64,000 nt of DNA from Streptomyces sp. MMG1533 (GTDB lineage: Bacteria; Actinomycetota; Actinomycetes; Streptomycetales; Streptomycetaceae): NCBI RefSeq assembly GCF_001279775.1, contig NZ_LGDG01000211.1:1-64000 (forward strand), given 5' to 3'. Of this stretch, positions 23,469 to 33,470 are shown piece by piece (positions within the stretch are counted from its first letter, which is position 1; each line of letters begins with the position of its first letter). A program made the translations under genes and the position numbers. The notes under the pieces were generated by a model that was given only the letters and a program-made list of their open reading frames with translations, was not told where the DNA came from and did not search any database.

Positions 23469-25172
23469 CTACGGGGCGTCGACCAGGTCGTGCGGCGGCA
23501 CGGTCACCGTGCGGGCGCCCGGCTCACCCGCCAGGACTACCTTGCGCAGCGCGACGTTGTTGTCGGTGTTCGTCTCCTGGAGGCGCTTCTCCGGGTTGGC
23601 GATCACCTGGATGTAGTACGTGCCGTTCGGCAGGTCGGTGATGTCGAAGGACTGCCCGGGACGGTACTGGGTGTACGTGTCGCCGGAGCCGACGTCGAGG
23701 ACCTCGCGCACGGAGATGGAGTTCTGCTGACCGCAGGCGGTCGACAGGTCGGTGTTGTACGGCTTCCAGTTGGCGTTCTTCACCGTGTAGTCGACGGCGT
23801 CGGTGTTGGCCAGGCAGAACGCCTCCTTGCCGCTGCGCACCTCCTTCGTCTGGTCCTCGCTCAGCAGCCGGTAGCTGGCGAAGTCCGTGAAGTGCCAGTG
23901 CTCGTGGCCGATGCGCGGGTCCCACTCCATGGTGCCGGTGGGCGTGTACCCGACCTGCTTGCCGTCGGCGTCGTAGAAGTACTGGTACGCGTCCATCACC
24001 TCCTTGCCGGGACTGCGGAACCCGTCCACGACGAGCGGAGCGGGGCCGGCGTTCCACACGTTCGCGCTGAACGCCAGGTAGTCCTTGCCCGGTACGTCCC
24101 CGTCCTCGCCGTCGGTGACGGCGATGTCCCAGGCGGGCAGCGAACGCAGGTCCGGCTTGGGCACGCTCGCCGCGACGCCGGCCCGGCCGGTGGGCCGCTT
24201 GGCGGCGGGCGTCAGCGCGGGCGCGATGCGGGAGCCGTCGGTGTGGCCGGTTCCGTCGCCCAGGTGGTGGGCCAGACCTCGGTCTTCGAGGGCGTGGGAG
24301 AGGGCGGGGGGTGTGGGTTCGTCGGCGCCGCGGGGGCCGTAGTGGGAGGCGCCGGCCGCGTGGGCGTCGTGTCCGCCGGAGTGGTGGGCCCGGGCCCCGG
24401 ACGCGGACGTCTTGAGACCTGCCCCGCCGCCCTCGTCGCTGTTCTCGCGGACCGTCACCTTGATGATCGGCTGGTCGTCGGGAATGTCGAACAGGTCGCG
24501 GTACTTCTTCGCCACCGACACCTTGGCCGTGTACTCACCCGCCGGCAGGTCCACCGGCTTGTCGTAGTCGACCGTGCTGGAGTTGGACGCCCAGCCCTTC
24601 TCGGTACCCCACACCGAGCCCAGCGTCCACGGGTTGGTGGGGCAGCTCTCCGGATAGTGCGAGGTCGCGGGGGCGTCCGGACGGAGCCGTCCGGAGGCGT
24701 TGTTCGGGCAGAAGGTTCCCTCGCTCGTCGTCACCTCCTTGCCGGACGCGTCGGTGATCGACACGTTCAGGAAGCCCTGCAGCCCGGAGAAGTCCTTCAC
24801 CAGCCCGGCGGGCAGGGTCTTGGTCCGTGTGCCGGTCCCGTCGCGGAGAATCTGCCGGGCGACGACCGGGTCCTTGTACGACTTCCGGGTCACCTTGAAC
24901 TCCAGCGGCGCGTCGTCGACGGTGACGTACGTGCCGAGGTCGAGATAGACGCCGGAGTTCCCCTCGTAGCGGTCGAGCGTCACGGAGTTCGACGCGGCGA
25001 TCAGCTTCAGCTTCGGCTTGCCGGGGACCGCTTCCGCCGCCTGTGCTCCGGTGCCGGGAACGGCTCCGGCCCCCGTGACGACGACGGCGAGCACTGCTCC
25101 GGCGGCGAGGGCGGAGCGCTGTAAGTGGCTGCGCGTGCTTCTACGACTGCTGTGCTGTTCCTGGCTGGTCAT
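23469..25172 (-). CDS. Secreted lysyl-oxidase-family copper protein
   Basis: The 567-residue protein has a Sec signal peptide (RSALAAGAVLAVVVTGAGAVP). The C-terminal ~200 residues carry the lysyl oxidase core: DPRIGHEHWHFTDFASYRLL holds the copper-binding His cluster, and YTQYRPGQSFDITDLPNGTYYIQV and NNVA follow. Family members oxidise amine groups of proteins or small molecules with copper. The first ~300 residues lack a recognised catalytic domain and include beta-sandwich-like strands and a His/Gly-rich linker. It is downstream of the DHA2 exporter gene on the same strand, 110 bp away. Confidence 0.85.
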   Translation of the reverse strand: MTSQEQHSSRRSTRSHLQRSALAAGAVLAVVVTGAGAVPGTGAQAAEAVPGKPKLKLIAASNSVTLDRYEGNSGVYLDLGTYVTVDDAPLEFKVTRKSYKDPVVARQILRDGTGTRTKTLPAGLVKDFSGLQGFLNVSITDASGKEVTTSEGTFCPNNASGRLRPDAPATSHYPESCPTNPWTLGSVWGTEKGWASNSSTVDYDKPVDLPAGEYTAKVSVAKKYRDLFDIPDDQPIIKVTVRENSDEGGGAGLKTSASGARAHHSGGHDAHAAGASHYGPRGADEPTPPALSHALEDRGLAHHLGDGTGHTDGSRIAPALTPAAKRPTGRAGVAASVPKPDLRSLPAWDIAVTDGEDGDVPGKDYLAFSANVWNAGPAPLVVDGFRSPGKEVMDAYQYFYDADGKQVGYTPTGTMEWDPRIGHEHWHFTDFASYRLLSEDQTKEVRSGKEAFCLANTDAVDYTVKNANWKPYNTDLSTACGQQNSISVREVLDVGSGDTYTQYRPGQSFDITDLPNGTYYIQVIANPEKRLQETNTDNNVALRKVVLAGEPGARTVTVPPHDLVDAP

Positions 25173-25282
25173 CGGTTCTCGTCTCCAGAGGTTCTCGATC
25201 GAGACTGTGAGCGCCCTGTGAGAGTTGTGAGAGCCGTGTCGGGGTTGCCTGTTGAGGATGAAACGAAGGGGAGTGACGCGAA

Positions 25283-27757
25283 CTAGGCGTCCGAGTGGCC
25301 GAGTTCGACGTCGTGGTCGTCCACCGCACGGCCGTTGAGGGTCAGCGCGGTGGCGGTGGGCGGGTATCCGGTGGCGATCACGGTGTACTCGCCGACGGCC
25401 AGATCGGTGAAGGCGTACGCCCCGTCCGTTCCGGTCGTCGCCGTGCCGACGACATTCCCGGCCGCGTCGACCAGCGTCACCCGGGCGTCGGCGAGGGGGC
25501 CGCTCGGGGCTCGTACGACGCCCTGGAGGCGGGCGCCGGAGTCGAGGTCGACCTCGATCCGAGTGACACCGGTGCCGCCGATCTCGACGGGGAGGGCGCG
25601 AGGGCGGTGCCCGTCGGCGTTGACGGCGAGGGTGACCGGGCCGGGGGGCAGTTCGGTGAAGTCGAACTCGCCCTGCTCACCGGTGGTCCGGGTGGCGAGC
25701 AGATCACCTCGCACATCCGTGACGACGACCATCGCGTCCTTGACCGGCGTGCCCGTCTGCGCGGCGCGGACGACGCCGGTCAGGCCGCTCGCGCCGGCGA
25801 GAAGGACGTCGTACGAGACGGGCGCGCCGTCGTCCATGGCGATGGTCGAGGCCTGGGGCCGGAAGCCGTCGGCGGAGGCGATGAGGACGTACGAGCCCGG
25901 GGCGGGGGCGCGCAGGGCGTAGGAGCCGTCGGGCCGGGCGAGCGCGCGGTCCAGTTGCCGGCCGGTGAGGGAGATGAGGGTGACGGCGGCGTGCGGGACG
26001 GGGGTGGCGTCGGTGCCGCGGACGGAGCCGCGTACCGGGATGCCGCTGGGGGCTTCTTCCGGCGTGGGTTCCGGCCTGGGTTCTGGCGTGGATTCTGGCT
26101 TGGGTTCTTGCCTGGGTTCTTGCCTGGGTTCTTCCGTGGGTTCTCCCTTGGGCGACGGGACGTTGGCGGGTCCCGTCCCCTTCGCCTTCCTCAGCGGGAC
26201 CTCCTTGATGAACAGGCAGAAGAGGAAGGCGACGAGGGCGAAGGGGGCCGCGTACAGGAAGATGTCGGCGATTCCGTGGCCGTAGGAGCTCTCGACGACC
26301 GTGCGGAGGGGCCCGGGGAGGGTGGCGACGTCGGGGATGGTGTCGGAGGAGTCGGCCGAGGCGAGCGCGGCGCGGTACTTCGGGTCGAGGCCGGCCAGTC
26401 CGTCGGTGAGGTAGTGCGTGATGCGGTGGGCGAGGACCGCGCCCAGCGCGGAGGTGCCGAGGGTGCCGCCGAGCGAGCGGAAGAAGTTCACCGTGGAGGA
26501 GGCGGCGCCGAGGTCGGCGACCTCGACCTGGTTCTGCGTGGCCAGGACCAGGTTCTGCATCATCATGCCGATCCCGAGGCCGAGCAGTGCCATGAAGATG
26601 GCGATGTGCCAGTACGTGGTGTCGTAGCGGATGGTGCCGAGGAGGCCGAGGCCCGCGCTGACGAACAGACCACCGGCCAGCAGCCACGCCTTCCACCGGC
26701 CGGTGCGGGTGATGATCCGGCCGGAGACCGTGGAGGCGCCGGCGAGCCCGACGATCATCGGGATGGTCATCACGCCGGACATCGTGGGCGACTTGCCGCG
26801 GGCCAGCTGGAAGTACTGGCTGAAGTAGATGATCGCGACGTACATCGCGACGCCGACGAAGAGCGAGGCCAGGGCGGCGAGGGTGATGGTGCGGTTGCGG
26901 AAGAGGCGGAGGGGGATGATCGGCTGGCCGGCCCTGGTCTCCGTGAGGACGAAGGCGGCGAGGAGGACGGCGGTGCCGCCGACCATCGCGTACGTCTGCC
27001 AGGACAGCCAGTCGTACCTGTCCCCCGCGAAGGTCACCCAGAGGAGGAGCAGGCAGACACCGGAGGTGATGAAGAAGGCCCCCGCCCAGTCGACCTTGAT
27101 CTCCCGGCGGACGACGGGCAGGCGCAGGGTGCGCTGCAGCACGACCAGCGCGACGACCGCGAACGGCACGCCTATGTAGAAGATCCAGCGCCAGCCGAGC
27201 CAGCTGGTGTCGGTGATGACGCCACCGATCAGCGGTCCGGCGACCATCGCGGTGGCGAAGGTGGCACCGAGGTAGCCGCTGTACCGACCGCGCTCCCGTG
27301 GCGGGACCATCGCCGCGAGGATGATCTGCGCGAGCGAGGTCAGGCCGCCCATGCCGATGCCCTGGACCGCTCGGCAGACGATGAGCATGCCGGGGCTCTG
27401 GGAGATCCCGGCGACGGCGGAGGCGCAGACGAAGACGCTCAGCGCGAGTTGCACGAGCAGTTTCTTGGAGAAGAGGTCCGCCAGCTTGCCCCAGAGGGGG
27501 ACGGACGCGGTCATCGTCAGGAGCGACGCCGTGACGACCCAGGTGTAGGCGGACTGGCCTCCGCCGAGGTCGGCGATGATGCGGGGGAGGGCGTTCGAGA
27601 CGATCGTCGAGGAGAGGATCGCCACGAACATGCCGAGCAGGAGTCCGGTCAGGGCTTCCATGATCTGGCGGTGGGTCATGGGAGCGGCGGCGGCTTCGGC
27701 GGATCCGGGCCCCTGGCTTCCCTGAGCCCGCACTCCGGTCGGTGTGGACGATGCCAT
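25283..27757 (-). CDS. DHA2-type MFS exporter fused to C-terminal carboxypeptidase-regulatory-like repeats
   Basis: The 824-residue protein has about 540 residues of a 14-helix drug:H+ antiporter (LGGGQSAYTWVVTASLLTMTASVPLWGKLADL near the start, GWRWIFYIGVPFA, later FLYAAPFALVAFLFCLF), then a Glu/Pro repeat linker and about 260 residues containing three carboxypeptidase-regulatory-like beta domains (for example RPDGSYALRAPAPGSYVLIASADGFR, GEFDFTELPPGPVTLAVNADGHR, TDGAYAFTDLAVGEYTVIATGYPP). The family normally ends after helix 14. ATG 27757 follows AAGGG, and a GTG/ATG frame extends 15 codons more. The repeats probably face the cytosol if the 14-helix model is right. Exported substrate unknown. 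Confidence 0.88.
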   Translation of the reverse strand: MASSTPTGVRAQGSQGPGSAEAAAAPMTHRQIMEALTGLLLGMFVAILSSTIVSNALPRIIADLGGGQSAYTWVVTASLLTMTASVPLWGKLADLFSKKLLVQLALSVFVCASAVAGISQSPGMLIVCRAVQGIGMGGLTSLAQIILAAMVPPRERGRYSGYLGATFATAMVAGPLIGGVITDTSWLGWRWIFYIGVPFAVVALVVLQRTLRLPVVRREIKVDWAGAFFITSGVCLLLLWVTFAGDRYDWLSWQTYAMVGGTAVLLAAFVLTETRAGQPIIPLRLFRNRTITLAALASLFVGVAMYVAIIYFSQYFQLARGKSPTMSGVMTIPMIVGLAGASTVSGRIITRTGRWKAWLLAGGLFVSAGLGLLGTIRYDTTYWHIAIFMALLGLGIGMMMQNLVLATQNQVEVADLGAASSTVNFFRSLGGTLGTSALGAVLAHRITHYLTDGLAGLDPKYRAALASADSSDTIPDVATLPGPLRTVVESSYGHGIADIFLYAAPFALVAFLFCLFIKEVPLRKAKGTGPANVPSPKGEPTEEPRQEPRQEPKPESTPEPRPEPTPEEAPSGIPVRGSVRGTDATPVPHAAVTLISLTGRQLDRALARPDGSYALRAPAPGSYVLIASADGFRPQASTIAMDDGAPVSYDVLLAGASGLTGVVRAAQTGTPVKDAMVVVTDVRGDLLATRTTGEQGEFDFTELPPGPVTLAVNADGHRPRALPVEIGGTGVTRIEVDLDSGARLQGVVRAPSGPLADARVTLVDAAGNVVGTATTGTDGAYAFTDLAVGEYTVIATGYPPTATALTLNGRAVDDHDVELGHSDA
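26065..26148 (-). repeat. 12-bp tandem repeat encoding the Glu/Pro linker
   Basis: TGGGTTCTTGCC occurs twice exactly at 26101-26124, with variants on either side. On the coding strand it gives EPRQ/EPKP-type units in the linker between the transporter and the beta repeats. Confidence 0.75.
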
Positions 27758-28016
27758 GGGCGCCCTTCGCTTCCCGCGCTGCTTGTTGCGTAAGGCAAGC
27801 ATGGTTTCGGATGGTTGCTGCAGGCAAGTGGATTGGGGGTGGACGGCCTCAAAGACTCGGCAAAGGCCCGTTCGCCCCGGTGCACCAGGTCGCCGGTCCG
27901 GCGGCCTCTGGAGCCGAGAGCGCGAGTTCGGTTCTCGTCACCCATTCCCGGGCGAAGCTGCCCTGGGCCAGGCCCTCGTGGGTAACCTACGGGCAACGCG
28001 GCCGGGGGGGACGAGC

Positions 28017-29633
28017 GTGCGCGCAGAGGATCTGACTCCGGTGGAACTGCGTGTTCGGGACGCGTTCTCGCGCGGCGAGAGACTGGATCTGCGGGTCGGT
28101 GATCCGGTGGAGGATGATCCGGCCAACAGCGATCATTGGGGGCCCGACCGCGTGGTCAGGGGCGCTGCGCTCACGTGGTTGCTGCTCGACGGCGCTGTCG
28201 CCGAGCCGGGGCACGTACCCGCACTGCGTCTTGACGGCGCGCGCGTCGACGGATCGTTGGAGCTCGACTATGCCGAGATTCCGTACCGAGTCACCATGGA
28301 CGGCTGCGACTTCCGAGGCAGGGTCACCCTTTACAGCGCGCGCACCCGGCAGTTCAGCCTGAAGCGTTGCCGCCTGGTCCGTTTCTACGCCGCCAATGCC
28401 TCGGTCGACGGCACCTTGAAGGTTCGTCGTTGCCGGCTGGACGGCTTGCTGAAGCTGGACGGTACTCACATCACCGGCATCCTCGACCTCGACGGAAGCC
28501 TGCTGACCAACTCCGACGGACCCGCCCTGACCGCCAACCGGCTTCAGGTGGACGACCACATACGGATGCGCCACGGATTCACCGCTGAGGGCGAGGTGAT
28601 CCTGCGCAGCGCTCACGTCGGCGGTGACCTCGACATGAGTGACGCCCAGTTGTCGAGCCCCGGGGGCGCAGCGCTGACGGCCTCACGGATGCACGTCGAG
28701 GGCGACGTGTTGTGCGACCGGCTCAAGACTGTGGGCGAAGTCGACTTTCCGGGCGCCAGAGTCGAGGGGGTCGTGCGTTTTTGGGGTGCTCAGTTGAGCA
28801 ACCCGGGCGGCAGGGCGCTGCACGGATACCACCTGGAGGTCGGCACAAGCCTGCACCTCAACAGCGGCTTCACCGCGGAAGGGAGTATCGATCTGGCTGG
28901 AGCCAGGGTGAACGGCCGGATCACCTTGCGGGATGCGCGGGTCATGACCCCGGGCGGCGTCGCGCTTGCCATGCCGCACGCCCATGCGGAAGAGGTGGAT
29001 CTGCGGATGAGGCAGCACCCGCGGGGCCTGGTCGACCTCCGTCACGCCATGTTCGGAATCATCCGGGACGCATCGCAGAGCTGGCCCGACGAGTTGAAGC
29101 TCGACGGTCTGCGCTACGACCGGTTCGAGAACCCGCTGCCGCCGAGACAGCGCATACGGTGGCTGCTTCGCGACAGCTCCGGTTACGCCCCGCAACCGTT
29201 CGAGCAACTGGCCCTCGCATACCGCTCGTTGGGCCACGACGACGACGCACGCACCGTCTCGCTGCTCAAGGAGCGCCTCCGCCGCAGGACCCTGCCACGA
29301 CCTGCCCGCGCCTGGGGAGCGATCCAGGACATCACGGTCGGCTACGGCTATCGGCCGATGCGCGCCGGCCTCTGGCTGACAGGCCTGCTGGCCCTCGGCT
29401 CCGTCGTCTTTACAGTCCAGCGGCCCACCCGCAACGCCTCCGGTGGTACCGAGGTCTTCAACCCGGTGATCTTCACCCTCGACCATCTGCTCCCCGTCAT
29501 AGGCCTCGGACAGGGGACGGCGTTCACCCCCACGCCCGGCACCCAGTGGATCGGCTACCTGCTCACCGGCTGCGGATGGATCCTCGCCACGACGATGGTC
29601 ATCGGCATCACACGTTCCCTCAACCGACGCTAG
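28017..29633 (+). CDS. Membrane-associated oxidoreductase-like protein with repeat domain
   Basis: The 538-residue protein starts at GTG 28017 behind a G-rich ribosome site. Residues about 60-370 form beta-helix-like repeats in which a hydrophobic residue recurs about every ten residues (for example LDGTHITGILDLDGS and FTAEGSIDLAGARVNGRITL), reminiscent of pentapeptide-repeat folds. The last ~100 residues hold two hydrophobic helices (LWLTGLLALGSVVF and LLTGCGWILATTMVIGI). Streptomyces proteins of this layout carry the name membrane-associated oxidoreductase, but I see no cofactor motif, so the enzymatic part is not supported. Confidence 0.6.
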   Translation: MRAEDLTPVELRVRDAFSRGERLDLRVGDPVEDDPANSDHWGPDRVVRGAALTWLLLDGAVAEPGHVPALRLDGARVDGSLELDYAEIPYRVTMDGCDFRGRVTLYSARTRQFSLKRCRLVRFYAANASVDGTLKVRRCRLDGLLKLDGTHITGILDLDGSLLTNSDGPALTANRLQVDDHIRMRHGFTAEGEVILRSAHVGGDLDMSDAQLSSPGGAALTASRMHVEGDVLCDRLKTVGEVDFPGARVEGVVRFWGAQLSNPGGRALHGYHLEVGTSLHLNSGFTAEGSIDLAGARVNGRITLRDARVMTPGGVALAMPHAHAEEVDLRMRQHPRGLVDLRHAMFGIIRDASQSWPDELKLDGLRYDRFENPLPPRQRIRWLLRDSSGYAPQPFEQLALAYRSLGHDDDARTVSLLKERLRRRTLPRPARAWGAIQDITVGYGYRPMRAGLWLTGLLALGSVVFTVQRPTRNASGGTEVFNPVIFTLDHLLPVIGLGQGTAFTPTPGTQWIGYLLTGCGWILATTMVIGITRSLNRR

Positions 29634-29817
29634 CCGGAGGACGACCGGCCGGTCCGAGCGCCGCCTCCCGGGCGCCCCCGGGCCGCCTGCTTGCCGAGGT
29701 CTTCGCGTCCGACGGGCGCCGGGGAAGCTGATGGTCGCGCAGGGGGGAATTTCGGTGAAAGCAGCCGGATGCTCATTTGTTCAGGTATCAGGGTGAGAGG
29801 AGGACGGGGCCGCCCTG

Positions 29818-32679
29818 GTGGTTCTAGCCTCGGTGGGGGACGAGTACGGGGGTGCGCGGGTGAGTGTCGGGGGTGCTGTGGGCGGGCGGTTGTTCGTGTC
29901 GCATGCGGGTGCGGATCGGGCGTGGGCGGAGTGGGTGGCCTGGCAGTTGCAGGATGCCGGGTACGAGGTCGAGCTGGATGTGTGGCACTGGGGTGCCGGG
30001 GAGAACTTCGTCACGAGGATGAGCCGTGCCCTGGAGCAGGGGCGGACGGTGGCCCTGTTCTCCCGCGCGTACTTCGACCTCGGCCGGTTCACCGAGGACG
30101 AGTGGACGGCGGTGCTGGCTGCGCGGGAGCAGTTGGTGCCGGTGCGCATCGAGGACGCCGCCACTCCGAAGCTGCTGCGCCCGTTGCTGACTCCGGATCT
30201 GTTCGGGCTGGGTGAGGAGCAGGCCCGTGCCGTGCTGCTGCGGGCGGTGGCGGGGCCGCCCGGTGCGCCGGACAGTCCGCCCCTCTTCCCGGAGGGCGAG
30301 GTGCCGGGCAGGTTGCGGGAGATGGGAGCGACCGGCCCGCGGTTGCCGGGAAGTCTGCCGCGGGTGTGGAACATCCCGGCCCGCAACGCCGGCTTCACCG
30401 GGCGGGACGAGCTGCTGGTGACCGTGCGGACCGGGCTGGCCGGGACGCGTACGGTCGCGGTCCTGGCACTGGACGGGCGGGGCGGGGTGGGCAAGACCCA
30501 GCTCGCGATCGAGTACGCCCACCGGTTCAGCGGGGAGTACGAGCTGGCCTGGTGGGTCGCGGCGGAGGATCCCACGCTGATTCCGGACCAGTTGGCCGCG
30601 CTGGCCGTCGCCACCGGTTGTGCTCAGCGCGGTAGCCCCCCGGTGGAAGCGCTGGAGGCCTTGGGTGCGGAGTTGCGGACCCGGGCGCGATGGCTGCTGG
30701 TCTTCGACAACGCCGAGGACCCGGCCGAGCTGGCCGGGTATCTGCCGGCCGGAGCGGGGCACGTGCTGATCACCTCGCGCAACCCGCGCTGGCATCACAT
30801 CGCCGCCCTGGTGGATGTCGACGTCCTGGCCCGCGCGGAGTCCGTCGCGCTGTTGCGTTCCCGCAGCCGCGGACTCAGCGAGAAGGACGCCGGAGGGCTG
30901 GCCGAGGCCCTGGATGATCTGCCGCTGGCTCTGGTGCAGGCTGCCGAAGCCCTGACGGCCTTCACTCCCCGGCAGTACCTGGACCTGTTGGAACGTCATG
31001 CCAGCGACGCGAATGACGACGGTGCCCCGCCCGACTACCCCCGCTCCCTGACCGCACAGATCAGCCTGAGCATGGAGCGTCTCACCGCTCAGGATCCCGC
31101 CGCCGCCAACCTGCTGCGCGCCTGCGCCCTGCTGGCCCCCGAGCCCTTCCCCCTGCACGCCATCACCACCGTCAGCGGCCATCCCGACGGGGGTGACGAC
31201 TCCGGGCTGGTGCACATGCTGTCCGACCCCCGCGCCTTCAGGCGGGTGCTGGCTGCGGTGGACCGCTTCGGGCTGGCCCGCATCGCCGGCGGCAGCGTGC
31301 AGCTGCATCGCCTGACGCAGGCCATCCTTCGCAGCCGGCTCACCCCTGAGCAGCGCACCCAGGCCGGCCACCACGCCAGCCTCCTACTGGCCTCCGCCTC
31401 CCCCGGTGACGCCGCTGATCCGGGCACCTGGCCCCGCTGGCCCGCCCTCCTGCCTCACCTGCTGGCCATCGACCCCACCGACCTCACCACCTCGGAGGCC
31501 CGGGCCGCCGCCTGCCAGGCCACCTGGTATCTGATGGACCGCGCCGCCGCCCCCACCGCCCTGCCCCGCCTGCAGAGCCTGCACCAGAGCTGGACCCGGC
31601 ACCTGGGACCCGACAACGCGAACACCCTGTGGGCGGCAGGAAACCTCGCCCGCGCCTACGCCGACACCAACGACCACACCCGGGCCCGCGACCTGGACGA
31701 AGACGCCCTCACGCGACTGCGTCAGAAGCAGGGCAAGGACCATCCCGACACCCTGATCACCGCCAGCAATCTCGCCAACTGGCTGGCGGCTCTGAATGAG
31801 ACCGAAGAGGCCCGCGCCCTCGGCGAAGACACCCTGACCCGTCAACGGCACGTCCAGGGCGAAGACCACCCCGACACCCTGCGCACCGCAAGCAACCTCG
31901 CCAACCGCCTGGCGGCTCTGGGCGAAACCGAACAGGCCCGCACCCTCGGCCGGGACACCCTGACTCGCCAACGGCACGTCCAGGGCGAAGACCACCCCGA
32001 CACCCTGCGCACCGCAAGCAACCTCGCCATCTGGCTGGCGGATCTGGGCGAGACCGAACAGGCCCGCACCCTCGGCCAGGACACGCTGGCCCGACGACGG
32101 CGCGTCCTGGGCGAGGACCACCCCGACACTCTGAGCACCGCAAGCAATCTCGCCATCTGGCACGCGGCTCTGAGCGAGACCGAACAGGCCCGCACCCTCG
32201 GCCAGGACACGCTGGCCCGACGACGGCGCGTCCTGGGCGAGGACCACCCCGACACCCTGCGCACCGCAAGCAACCTCACCAACTGGCTGGCGGATCTGGA
32301 TGAGACCGAACAGGCCCGCACCCTCGGCCAGGACACACTGGACCGCCAACGGCGCGTCCTGGGCGAGGACCACCCCGACACCCTGAGCACCGCCAACAAC
32401 CTCGCCATCCGGGTGGCCGACCTGGGCGAGACCGAACAGGCCCGCGCCCTCAGCGAAGACACGTTGGCCCGACGACGGCGCGTCCTGGGCGAGGACCACC
32501 CCGACACCCTGACCACCGCCGGCAACCACGCCATCGACCTGTCGGAAGTGGGCGAGACCGAGCAGGCCCGCACCCTCGCCGAAGACACACTGGACCGCCA
32601 ACGGCGCGTCCTGGGCGAGGACCACCCCGACACCCTGCGCACCGCCCGCTTCCTCGACCACCTCGACCGGAACAGCTAG
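29818..32679 (+). CDS. TIR domain-NB-ARC ATPase-tetratricopeptide repeat protein
   Basis: The 953-residue protein has three parts. Residues about 18-130: a TIR domain ([29 protein letters not shown] then FTEDEWTAV, where a Glu is the candidate NADase residue). Residues about 205-480: an NB-ARC-type NTPase with Walker [12 protein letters not shown] near 219-229, Walker B LLVFDN, then LITSRN and [10 protein letters not shown]. Residues about 614-950: eight 42-residue kinesin-light-chain-type TPRs ([14 protein letters not shown]). This is the arrangement of STAND sensors such as plant NLRs and bacterial anti-phage NLR-like proteins. Start GTG 29818 is 14 bases after AGAGGAGG. The trigger and substrate are unknown. 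Confidence 0.88.
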   Translation: MVLASVGDEYGGARVSVGGAVGGRLFVSHAGADRAWAEWVAWQLQDAGYEVELDVWHWGAGENFVTRMSRALEQGRTVALFSRAYFDLGRFTEDEWTAVLAAREQLVPVRIEDAATPKLLRPLLTPDLFGLGEEQARAVLLRAVAGPPGAPDSPPLFPEGEVPGRLREMGATGPRLPGSLPRVWNIPARNAGFTGRDELLVTVRTGLAGTRTVAVLALDGRGGVGKTQLAIEYAHRFSGEYELAWWVAAEDPTLIPDQLAALAVATGCAQRGSPPVEALEALGAELRTRARWLLVFDNAEDPAELAGYLPAGAGHVLITSRNPRWHHIAALVDVDVLARAESVALLRSRSRGLSEKDAGGLAEALDDLPLALVQAAEALTAFTPRQYLDLLERHASDANDDGAPPDYPRSLTAQISLSMERLTAQDPAAANLLRACALLAPEPFPLHAITTVSGHPDGGDDSGLVHMLSDPRAFRRVLAAVDRFGLARIAGGSVQLHRLTQAILRSRLTPEQRTQAGHHASLLLASASPGDAADPGTWPRWPALLPHLLAIDPTDLTTSEARAAACQATWYLMDRAAAPTALPRLQSLHQSWTRHLGPDNANTLWAAGNLARAYADTNDHTRARDLDEDALTRLRQKQGKDHPDTLITASNLANWLAALNETEEARALGEDTLTRQRHVQGEDHPDTLRTASNLANRLAALGETEQARTLGRDTLTRQRHVQGEDHPDTLRTASNLAIWLADLGETEQARTLGQDTLARRRRVLGEDHPDTLSTASNLAIWHAALSETEQARTLGQDTLARRRRVLGEDHPDTLRTASNLTNWLADLDETEQARTLGQDTLDRQRRVLGEDHPDTLSTANNLAIRVADLGETEQARALSEDTLARRRRVLGEDHPDTLTTAGNHAIDLSEVGETEQARTLAEDTLDRQRRVLGEDHPDTLRTARFLDHLDRNS
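31660..32665 (+). repeat. Eight tandem 126-bp repeats encoding TPR units
   Basis: The codons for HisProAspThrLeu recur exactly every 126 bases at 31741, 31867, 31993, 32119, 32245, 32371, 32497 and 32623. Units 4 to 8 share long identical nucleotide stretches including synonymous positions, which points to recent unit duplication or gene conversion. Confidence 0.9.
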
Positions 32680-32709
32680 GGCACCGGACGAACGCCCGGC
32701 TCCTCCCGC

Positions 32710-33363
32710 TCAGCCGACGTCGAAGGACACCATCACCCGAGCCGGATCCCGGAACCCGTCTGTCCCGATCGGCGAACGCTCCACCAGGACGTTCACCCCC
32801 GGCCCCGACCCGGTCGCGAGGTAACTCCACGCAGGGCCCCGAAGGGCCGGGCCGCAGAGCCCCTTCGGCAACTCGGTCTCGTCCGTGCCGAGCGCGTACG
32901 CGCTGCCGTACCGCTCGTCGAGCAGGGGGGCGCCGTCCGGGACGAGGCCCGCGCGGTGCAGGTAGTCCGGGAGCCGGCTGGTCAGGAAGGAGACCTGGGC
33001 GGTGCCGTCGTCGGTGGCGTAGTGGATTTCCGAGGCGTCGGCGGGGAGCGGGGTGCCGCCGGCCGAGATGACCTTCGGTAGGCTCGTGTCGCTGCCTTCG
33101 CAGGCTCGGGCGTCTCCGAAGGGATGGAACAGCTCGTCCTGGAAGAGCCAGACGAGGCCTCCGGCCGACAGGGCGAGAAATGCCACGCCGACCGCCAGAC
33201 ACGACAGTCGCCGCCGGGTCGGGGAGGCTCCGCGATGCGCGGCGTGGCCCTCGGCACCCTGTGGCTCCGTTGCCTCGCCCGTCTCGCCTGTCTCGCCTGT
33301 CTCGCCTGTCTCGTCCGTCTCGTCCGGGACAAGTCCCGGGCCGGGCACTCCGATCTCAGACAT
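32710..33363 (-). CDS. Membrane-anchored hypothetical protein
   Basis: The 217-residue protein starts at ATG 33363. An acidic N-terminus with TGE repeats is followed by a basic stretch (RRRLS) and a single transmembrane helix (CLAVGVAFLALSAGGLVWLF) near residues 55-75. The extracellular part has four Cys and a beta-rich pattern (EIHYATDDGTAQVSFLTSRLPDYL). This looks like Streptomyces surface proteins of unknown role. A 9-bp repeat (GTCTCGCCT) encodes the TGE segment. No domain recognised. Confidence 0.62.
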   Translation of the reverse strand: MSEIGVPGPGLVPDETDETGETGETGETGEATEPQGAEGHAAHRGASPTRRRLSCLAVGVAFLALSAGGLVWLFQDELFHPFGDARACEGSDTSLPKVISAGGTPLPADASEIHYATDDGTAQVSFLTSRLPDYLHRAGLVPDGAPLLDERYGSAYALGTDETELPKGLCGPALRGPAWSYLATGSGPGVNVLVERSPIGTDGFRDPARVMVSFDVG

Positions 33364-33470
33364 CAGTCCCCCGCCAGACTCCCTGTACAGCGCCTCACAC
33401 ACCATAAGTCCGGCGGAGCACCACTGCCCCACCACCAGGGCAGGTGCCGCTCCTCCGGCGACACCGTCAA

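Noticed and set aside
25295..27793. Open frame of about 830 codons opposite the DHA2 exporter
   Set aside because: Shadow of a membrane protein gene; the sequence is charged and lacks motifs.
29822..31374. Antisense frame opposite the TIR-NB-ARC gene
   Set aside because: Low-complexity Gly/Gln/Arg composition, no motif; the + strand carries TIR and NTPase motifs.
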